From assembly GCA_025927515.1 (NCBI GenBank), contig JAICLG010000138.1:1-7873 (forward strand): a DNA stretch of 7,873 bases, read 5' to 3'. The translations under genes and the position numbers were made by a program. Under the pieces are notes generated by a model that did not search any database, was not told where the DNA came from, and saw nothing but the letters and a program-made list of their open reading frames with translations. Positions 5,542 through 7,873 of the stretch are shown piece after piece; positions within the stretch are counted from its first letter, which is position 1; every line of letters begins with the position of its first letter. This stretch comes from Hyphomicrobium sp. GTDB lineage: Bacteria; Pseudomonadota; Alphaproteobacteria; Rhizobiales; Hyphomicrobiaceae.

Positions 5542-6183
5542 ATGAAGTCGGGTGCCTTGACGTCCGTGAAGCTGCCAGCAGATTGGTCGGTTGAGACTAT
5601 TCTTCCGATCGAATACCAAGGGCGTGAGCTGATGCTCGAGGCCCACGCCTATCAGGGCGAGTCGGACGAAGAACAGATTCTCGTTCTGATCCACCGAGAC
5701 CCGAAGGCGGCGAACGGCTCGGCGTCGGTGCCGGTCGTGCGGGTGCATTCCGGTTGCGTGACGGGCGACATCTTCCACTCGCTACGCTGCGACTGCTATC
5801 AGCAACTCCAAGCCGCGCTGAAGGTCGTGACCGAGGTGCCTTACGGCATCATCGTGTACGTGCCTTACCATGAAGGCCGTGGCATCGGGTTGTTCAAGAA
5901 GATCCAGGCGTACGCGCTTCAGGATCGGGGCTTGGATACGGTCGAAGCCAATATCGAAGTCGGGGCGCCGATCGATAGCCGTGACTACGGTTTGACGGCG
6001 CGCGTGTTGCGCGATCTCGGCGTCTCGGAGATCAAGCTGCTGTCGAACAATCCGGCGAAAGAGCAGGCGCTGAAGGCGCACGGTATCCGGGTCGTCGAGC
6101 GGCTGCCGATCATCATCGTGCCGAACAAGTTCAACAAGCGCTATCTTGAGACCAAGCGTGCTCGCATGGCTCATAAGCTCTGA
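5542..6183 (+). CDS. ribA: GTP cyclohydrolase II
   Basis: RibA opens GTP with loss of formate and pyrophosphate, giving the first pyrimidine intermediate of riboflavin synthesis. The 213-residue product aligns along its length with E. coli RibA. The zinc cysteines are present (Cys72, Cys83, Cys85 in HSGCVTGDIFHSLRCDC), followed by HEGRGIGLFKKIQAYALQDR (110-129) with the conserved tyrosine (Tyr123, E. coli Tyr105). DSRDYG carries the catalytic Asp145 and Arg147, and SNNPAK (168-173) follows. It is a stand-alone enzyme, with no fused RibB domain. The start at 5542 gives exactly the E. coli spacing to the first shared motif (KLP) and has GGAG 11 bases upstream; ATGs at 5500 and 5509 would add 14 or 11 unmatched residues without a ribosome site. 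Oddities are Gly71 where E. coli has Glu53 and His110 where it has Gln91. No other riboflavin gene is adjacent. Confidence 0.93.
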   Translation: MKSGALTSVKLPADWSVETILPIEYQGRELMLEAHAYQGESDEEQILVLIHRDPKAANGSASVPVVRVHSGCVTGDIFHSLRCDCYQQLQAALKVVTEVPYGIIVYVPYHEGRGIGLFKKIQAYALQDRGLDTVEANIEVGAPIDSRDYGLTARVLRDLGVSEIKLLSNNPAKEQALKAHGIRVVERLPIIIVPNKFNKRYLETKRARMAHKL

Positions 6184-6366
6184 TCTGCCGTAGATCCGAG
6201 CTGGCGCCGGGATACGATTAAGAACATAGCGACGGCCGATCCTGCGGCAGCTCATCCGTGCGACGCGACGCAGGGGTTGCATCCTCCTGCCCTTAGCGAT
6301 AGGCCGAGCGGGAGCTTGGGTCGCCAATCACGCCGATACTTTCGGCTTTGCCACGATACTATTTCC

Positions 6367-6876
6367 ATGTCCGAAGACTTTCCGCTTCGTCCTTTCCTGC
6401 CCGCCGACGCCATGGCGCTTCGCGATCTCTTTGGCCAGAGCATCGAAGAACTGACGGTCGACGATTATGACGAGGACCAACGCCTCGCATGGGCGGCATC
6501 CGCAGCCGACCCCGGCGAGTTCCGTGCTCGTCTCGGCGGCATGCTCACGCTGGTCGTTCACCTCGATGGGGAATACCTCGGGTTCGGGTCCCTTAAGGAC
6601 AATAAAACGATTGAGATGCTTTATGTGCATCCGGATTTCGCCGGGGAAGGGGTCGGATCGGCGCTCGCTGGTGCGCTAGAGAAGATTGCCGAAGCCCGCG
6701 GGGCAGAGGCGATCACGGTCGACGCCAGCGATACGGCGGTTCCGTTCTTCCAGGGGCGGGGCTACGCAGCGGTTCGGCGCAACTCCGTTCCGCGCGAGGA
6801 TCAGTGGCTTTCGAATACGACCATGGTAAAGCCGCTCAAGGAAAGCAAAGCCAAGGCCCCGGCGAAACCGTCATGA
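6367..6876 (+). CDS. GNAT family N-acetyltransferase, YafP-like
   Basis: A 169-residue acetyl-CoA-dependent N-acetyltransferase. Motif A is clear: IEMLYVHPDFAGEGVGSAL (residues 82-100), with the pyrophosphate-binding GEGVGS loop. The C-terminal part ITVDASDTAVPFFQGRGY (116-133) closely resembles E. coli YafP (VDAS...KPFFERYGF). It ends in a Lys/Ala/Pro-rich tail (158-169) beyond the fold. The ATG at 6367 fits the family start (DFPLRPFLPADA) but has no visible ribosome site; a weak TACTAT just before it leaves room for leaderless transcription. An upstream in-frame ATG at 6277 would add 30 unrelated residues. The stop is 16 bases before cimA, so the two are probably co-transcribed. The 183 bases before it hold no other gene; only a loose CTGCCG/CGGCAG inverted repeat (6185-6190, 6245-6250) is seen there. 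The acetylated substrate is unknown. Confidence 0.9.
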   Translation: MSEDFPLRPFLPADAMALRDLFGQSIEELTVDDYDEDQRLAWAASAADPGEFRARLGGMLTLVVHLDGEYLGFGSLKDNKTIEMLYVHPDFAGEGVGSALAGALEKIAEARGAEAITVDASDTAVPFFQGRGYAAVRRNSVPREDQWLSNTTMVKPLKESKAKAPAKPS

Positions 6877-6898
6877 GTCTGGCGGAACCATCATGAGT
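6861..6898 (+). repeat. Imperfect 20-base-period tandem repeat at the GNAT-cimA junction
   Basis: GGCGAAACCGTCATGAGT (6861-6878) is followed by GGCGGAACCATCATGAGT (6881-6898); 16 of 18 bases match and the offset is 20. The first copy holds the GNAT stop within ATGA, the second the cimA start. In the first copy the ATG at 6873 opens only a seven-codon frame that ends in a TGA overlapping the real cimA ATG (6893). It looks like a small duplication of a former ATGA overlap. Confidence 0.75.
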
Positions 6899-7873
6899 AA
6901 AGAACGCCTCTATCTTTTCGACACGACGCTGCGTGACGGCGCGCAGACGACGGGCGTCGATTTCTCGCTCGAAGACAAGCGCCGGCTGATGCGTGTGCTC
7001 GATCAACTCGGGGTCGACTACATCGAAGGCGGGTTTCCCGGCGCCAACGCGACGGACACCGAGCTGTTCTCGTCGCGGCCGGATCTCAAGTCGGCGCGTT
7101 TCACGGCCTTCGGCATGACGAAGCGCGCTGGACGTTCCGTGGCGAACGATCCGGGGCTCCAGGGCGTGCTGCAGTCCTCGGCGGACAGCATTTGCCTCGT
7201 CGCCAAGGCGTCCGACTATCAGGTGCGTGTCGCGCTTGGCATCTCGAAAGCGGAAAATATCGAGACAATCGAGCAATCGGTTCGCGCCGTTGTCGAGACA
7301 CAGCGCGAGGCGATGATCGATTGCGAGCACTTTTTCGACGGCTATAAGGGCAACCGCGATTACGCGCTCGCCGTCGCGAAGACGGCTTTCAGCGCGGGCG
7401 CGCGTTGGGTCGTGCTCTGCGATACCAATGGCGGGACGCTGCCGCACGAAATCGAGCGCATCGTCGCTGATGTCGCGAAGCACGTGCCGGGTGAAAGCCT
7501 CGGTATTCATACGCACAACGACACGGAGAACGCCGTCGCCAACACGTTGATGGCGGTGAGGGCGGGATGCCGGCAAATCCAAGGGACGCTGAACGGTCTT
7601 GGAGAACGCTGCGGCAATGCCAATCTGACGTCGATCATTCCGACGCTGTTGCTCAAGAGCGAATTTGCCAATGCTTTCACGACCGGGGTCACGCCGGAAA
7701 AGCTGCGCACGCTGACGCATGCGAGCCGCGTGCTTGATGAGGTGTTGAACGAAGCGCCGGATCGGCACGCGCCCTATGTCGGGGAAAGCGCCTTTGCAAC
7801 GAAGGCCGGCATTCATGCCTCGGCGCTGATCAAGGCGCCCGAAACCTATGAGCACGTACCGCCGGAGAGCGTC
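6893..7873 (+). CDS. cimA: (R)-citramalate synthase (first 327 codons)
   Basis: CimA condenses pyruvate with acetyl-CoA to (R)-citramalate, the entry to the threonine-independent route to 2-oxobutyrate and isoleucine. The window ends inside the gene; the family is about 530 residues. The TIM-barrel catalytic domain is seen: LFDTTLRDGAQTTGVDFS (residues 8-25) with the metal-binding Asp10 and catalytic Arg14, DYIEGGFPGANATD (42-55), VLCDTNGGTLPHEI (174-187), GIHTHNDTENAVANT (204-218) with metal-binding His206 and His208, and LNGLGERCGNANLTSIIPTL (233-252). FATKAGIHASA (301-311) follows. The wording GANATDTE and the CDTNGGT block fit CimA (TIGR00977 type) rather than isopropylmalate or homocitrate synthase. 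The C-terminal allosteric domain, where isoleucine feedback usually acts, is beyond the window. A weak GGCGGA site lies before the ATG. Confidence 0.93.
   Translation, partial: MSKERLYLFDTTLRDGAQTTGVDFSLEDKRRLMRVLDQLGVDYIEGGFPGANATDTELFSSRPDLKSARFTAFGMTKRAGRSVANDPGLQGVLQSSADSICLVAKASDYQVRVALGISKAENIETIEQSVRAVVETQREAMIDCEHFFDGYKGNRDYALAVAKTAFSAGARWVVLCDTNGGTLPHEIERIVADVAKHVPGESLGIHTHNDTENAVANTLMAVRAGCRQIQGTLNGLGERCGNANLTSIIPTLLLKSEFANAFTTGVTPEKLRTLTHASRVLDEVLNEAPDRHAPYVGESAFATKAGIHASALIKAPETYEHVPPESV

Noticed and set aside
6836..7855. Long minus-strand open frame (339 codons) opposite the GNAT end and cimA
   Set aside because: It lies wholly opposite cimA, whose protein matches its family throughout. 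The antisense translation is Arg/His/Ala-rich without family motifs, as expected of GC-rich antisense frames.
1..7873. CRISPR array, tRNA or rRNA genes, insertion sequences, defence or toxin-antitoxin modules
   Set aside because: No regularly spaced repeats, transposase-like proteins, integrase, tRNA cloverleaf or rRNA sequence was seen; gene content is core metabolism and ribosomal proteins.

Overview
The window looks like ordinary chromosomal DNA of an alphaproteobacterium, most likely order Hyphomicrobiales (Rhizobiales). The pointers are high-GC coding sequence, a class-2 (short-form) ArgC, an S9 protein with the roughly 27-residue N-terminal extension seen in alphaproteobacteria, and the gene order argC / rpsI-rplM / enoyl-CoA hydratase-like / CoA-binding protein, which I recall as typical of that order. 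No species can be named from the sequence alone. I see no CRISPR array, tRNA, rRNA, insertion sequence, phage gene or recognisable defence system.

Left part (1-2300, minus strand). Reading right to left: rplM (L13) and rpsI (S9) are separated by 5 bases and end at a strong intrinsic terminator (1171-1199). Then comes a TerC-family membrane protein gene whose stop codon lies one base before the start of argC, which runs off the window. Translation capacity, a probable metal-ion transporter and arginine biosynthesis thus lie side by side as two transcription units.

Centre (2174-2969). This is a divergent, locally AT-rich intergenic zone with two overlapping inverted repeats (2343-2366), a short hairpin (2404-2417) and one weakly supported 67-residue ORF (2512-2715). 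The 254 bases after that ORF hold no gene I can support.

Right part (2970-7873, plus strand). In order: a small secreted helical protein of unknown function; a tight cluster of an ECHDC3-type crotonase-fold protein without the usual catalytic glutamates, a VOC/glyoxalase-fold protein and a YccU-like CoA-binding protein; a monofunctional GTP cyclohydrolase II (ribA, riboflavin synthesis); a YafP-like GNAT acetyltransferase; and the first 327 codons of cimA, (R)-citramalate synthase (isoleucine precursor pathway). The GNAT-cimA junction carries an imperfect 20-base-period tandem repeat that duplicates the ATGAGT start context.

No clearly new multi-gene system is visible. The observations most worth checking are the palindromic region in the divergent intergenic zone, the start-codon duplication before cimA, the missing glutamates in the crotonase-like protein, and the uncharacterised secreted protein.
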